A stretch of DNA of 6,252 nt, from assembly GCA_026394435.1 (NCBI GenBank), contig JAPKYG010000167.1:1-6252 (forward strand). Direction: 5' to 3'. A model generated the notes under the pieces. That model saw nothing but the letters and a program-made list of their open reading frames with translations, had not been told where the DNA came from and made no database searches. This document shows, piece by piece, positions 5,165 through 6,252 of the stretch. The position numbers and the translations under genes are program-made. How positions within the stretch are numbered: position 1 is the first letter of the stretch; every line of letters begins with the position of its first letter. The stretch is from Methanobacteriota archaeon (GTDB lineage: Archaea > Thermoplasmatota > E2 > DHVEG-1).

Positions 5165-6252
5165 ATGTTATTCTCTCCAATTACCCCGGAAGATTATTTG
5201 AAACGCATTAAAAAAACAAAGAGCCTAATGAAAGATAACGAGTTCGATCTCCTTGTAGTATTCTCTGATGCATGGAGAAGTGCAAACTGTCGATATCTCA
5301 CAGGAGTTAGACCGTATCCTGGTTTTTTTTCTGAGGTTCCAGGCTACAACCAAGCTTTAATAACCATCCCGCTCGAAGGGGATCCAACTCTTTTCTGGTG
5401 TGATCATACAATAGAATGGGCTAGACGTGGAGTTTTAGGCACGCTAAGAGAAGAACCTTGGATTGATGTTAAAACATGGTCGGAGATAGGTGATGTTCTT
5501 AAAGAGTTAAACAGCAAAAGCAAAGTCAAGAACATCGGTTTTGAGGGTAAAGATATCGTTCCGTGGCCTGTGTATGAGTCCCTAAAAAAAGATATGAATT
5601 CTGAAATGAAAGACACGAATATTCTAAAAATTCAGAGAAGAGTCAAAAGCGAGAGGGAAATAAAATTATTGGAAATAGCGTCCAATATAAATGACAGGAT
5701 ATGTGAAGAACTTGTCAGAGGAATAATACGATACGGTGTCACTGAAAAGGAAATTCAAAGAAAAATCGAAGAGCTAGGTCATTCAATGGGTGCAGAATAC
5801 GTTGACGCTAATTTCATGCAATCAAGAAATGTTGGTTGGGGCCATGCAACAGATGCAACAATTGAAAATGGAAGCCTACTTTCGCTCCATGTTATCCTGC
5901 AGTATGAAGGATATAACTCTGATAACGACCGAATCATTGGATTTGGAAACATTAGTAAAAAGGAAGTAGAACTAGCAGAGATAACAAAAGAAGCGTTAAA
6001 GAATTATTTGAACGCTGTAAAACCCGGCGCTGAAGCCATGGAGGCGATTATCGCTGCTGTAAATACCCATGACTACGTAGCTGCAGGAGAACAGGGTGCT
6101 GGAGCAAGCGGACATGGTATAGGGTTAGAGGCTGAGGAAGAACTCATAAATGAATGGGTATTCGAAAAAGGAATGGTATTCACTGCAACTGCTGGTGCTT
6201 ACAATAAAGACATTAAAGCAACATGGGCAACAGAAGATGTCGTTGTCGTGAC
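5165..6252 (+). CDS. M24 (creatinase/prolidase-fold) protein with altered metal site, C-terminus cut off by window edge
   Basis: The open frame gives 362 residues, nearly the whole of a family usually 370-400 long. Residues about 8-150 form the creatinase N-terminal domain and 160 onward the pita-bread domain. Compared with P. furiosus prolidase (ligands Asp, Asp, His, Glu, Glu), the first Asp is His242 (LLSLHVILQYEGYNSD), the second is kept as Asp253, and the His is kept as His317 (SGHGIG). The first Glu is Thr342 (FTATAGAY in place of FTxEPGxY), and the last Glu is kept as Glu357 (TEDVV). The HE pair after GHGIG reads Glu324-Glu325, and the upstream active-site His227 is kept. A normal two-metal Xaa-Pro peptidase is therefore unlikely; a creatinase- or ectoine-hydrolase-like amide hydrolase, or another reaction, is possible (inference). 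The start at 5165 is the only in-frame ATG after the TAG at 5126-5128 that gives the full N-terminal domain; no ribosome-binding site is visible. Confidence 0.9.
   Translation, partial: MLFSPITPEDYLKRIKKTKSLMKDNEFDLLVVFSDAWRSANCRYLTGVRPYPGFFSEVPGYNQALITIPLEGDPTLFWCDHTIEWARRGVLGTLREEPWIDVKTWSEIGDVLKELNSKSKVKNIGFEGKDIVPWPVYESLKKDMNSEMKDTNILKIQRRVKSEREIKLLEIASNINDRICEELVRGIIRYGVTEKEIQRKIEELGHSMGAEYVDANFMQSRNVGWGHATDATIENGSLLSLHVILQYEGYNSDNDRIIGFGNISKKEVELAEITKEALKNYLNAVKPGAEAMEAIIAAVNTHDYVAAGEQGAGASGHGIGLEAEEELINEWVFEKGMVFTATAGAYNKDIKATWATEDVVVV

Noticed and set aside
5149..5211. 20-codon open frame starting at ATG 5149, overlapping the start of the M24-fold gene
   Set aside because: It has no ribosome-binding site and no recognisable features; it is likely a chance frame, and the M24-fold start in the other frame gives a complete N-terminal domain.
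1..6252. RNA genes, CRISPR arrays, insertion sequences or long repeats
   Set aside because: None was seen: no repeat-spacer pattern, no transposase, no terminal inverted repeats and no recognisable tRNA cloverleaf segments in the intergenic DNA.

Overview
The window looks like a piece of an AT-rich archaeal genome. TATA-box-like sequences lie at plausible distances upstream of several genes. The ribosome-binding sites are purine-rich (AGGAGG, GGTGAT), and one gene has almost no leader. The gene content (tungsten-type aldehyde:ferredoxin oxidoreductase, a single-domain SCP2 protein, a membrane-embedded M28 peptidase) also fits an anaerobic archaeon. The lineage cannot be fixed from this sequence; Asgard or Thermoplasmata-like groups are guesses only.

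Layout: (1) Positions 1 to about 1250, minus strand, hold the N-terminal two thirds of an aldehyde:ferredoxin oxidoreductase family protein, cut off by the left edge. (2) 1251-1405 is a divergent promoter region. (3) 1406-2590, plus strand, encodes an M28-type zinc peptidase with all metal ligands and two hydrophobic hairpins, one inserted within the catalytic domain. (4) 2650-4230, plus strand, is a tight two-gene operon of short-chain dehydrogenase/reductase (SDR) proteins. The first has lost the glycine-rich nucleotide motif and the catalytic Lys; the second is a textbook active SDR. (5) 4231-4318 is a short convergent intergenic region. (6) 4319-4648 and 4720-5010, minus strand, encode a single-domain SCP2 sterol-carrier-like protein and an unrecognised two-segment membrane protein. 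(7) 5011-5164 is a second divergent promoter region. (8) 5165 to the right edge, plus strand, holds most of a creatinase/prolidase-fold (M24) protein with an altered metal site; it lacks only its C-terminal end.

The most interesting item is the SDR pair. A degenerate SDR followed after 12 bases by an intact one suggests a heteromeric enzyme with a pseudoenzyme subunit, an arrangement known from BbsCD of anaerobic toluene degradation. An SCP2 protein next door and an aldehyde oxidoreductase nearby fit acyl-CoA, lipid or aldehyde/alcohol chemistry, but the substrate is not visible. No RNA genes, CRISPR arrays, insertion sequences or long repeats were seen.
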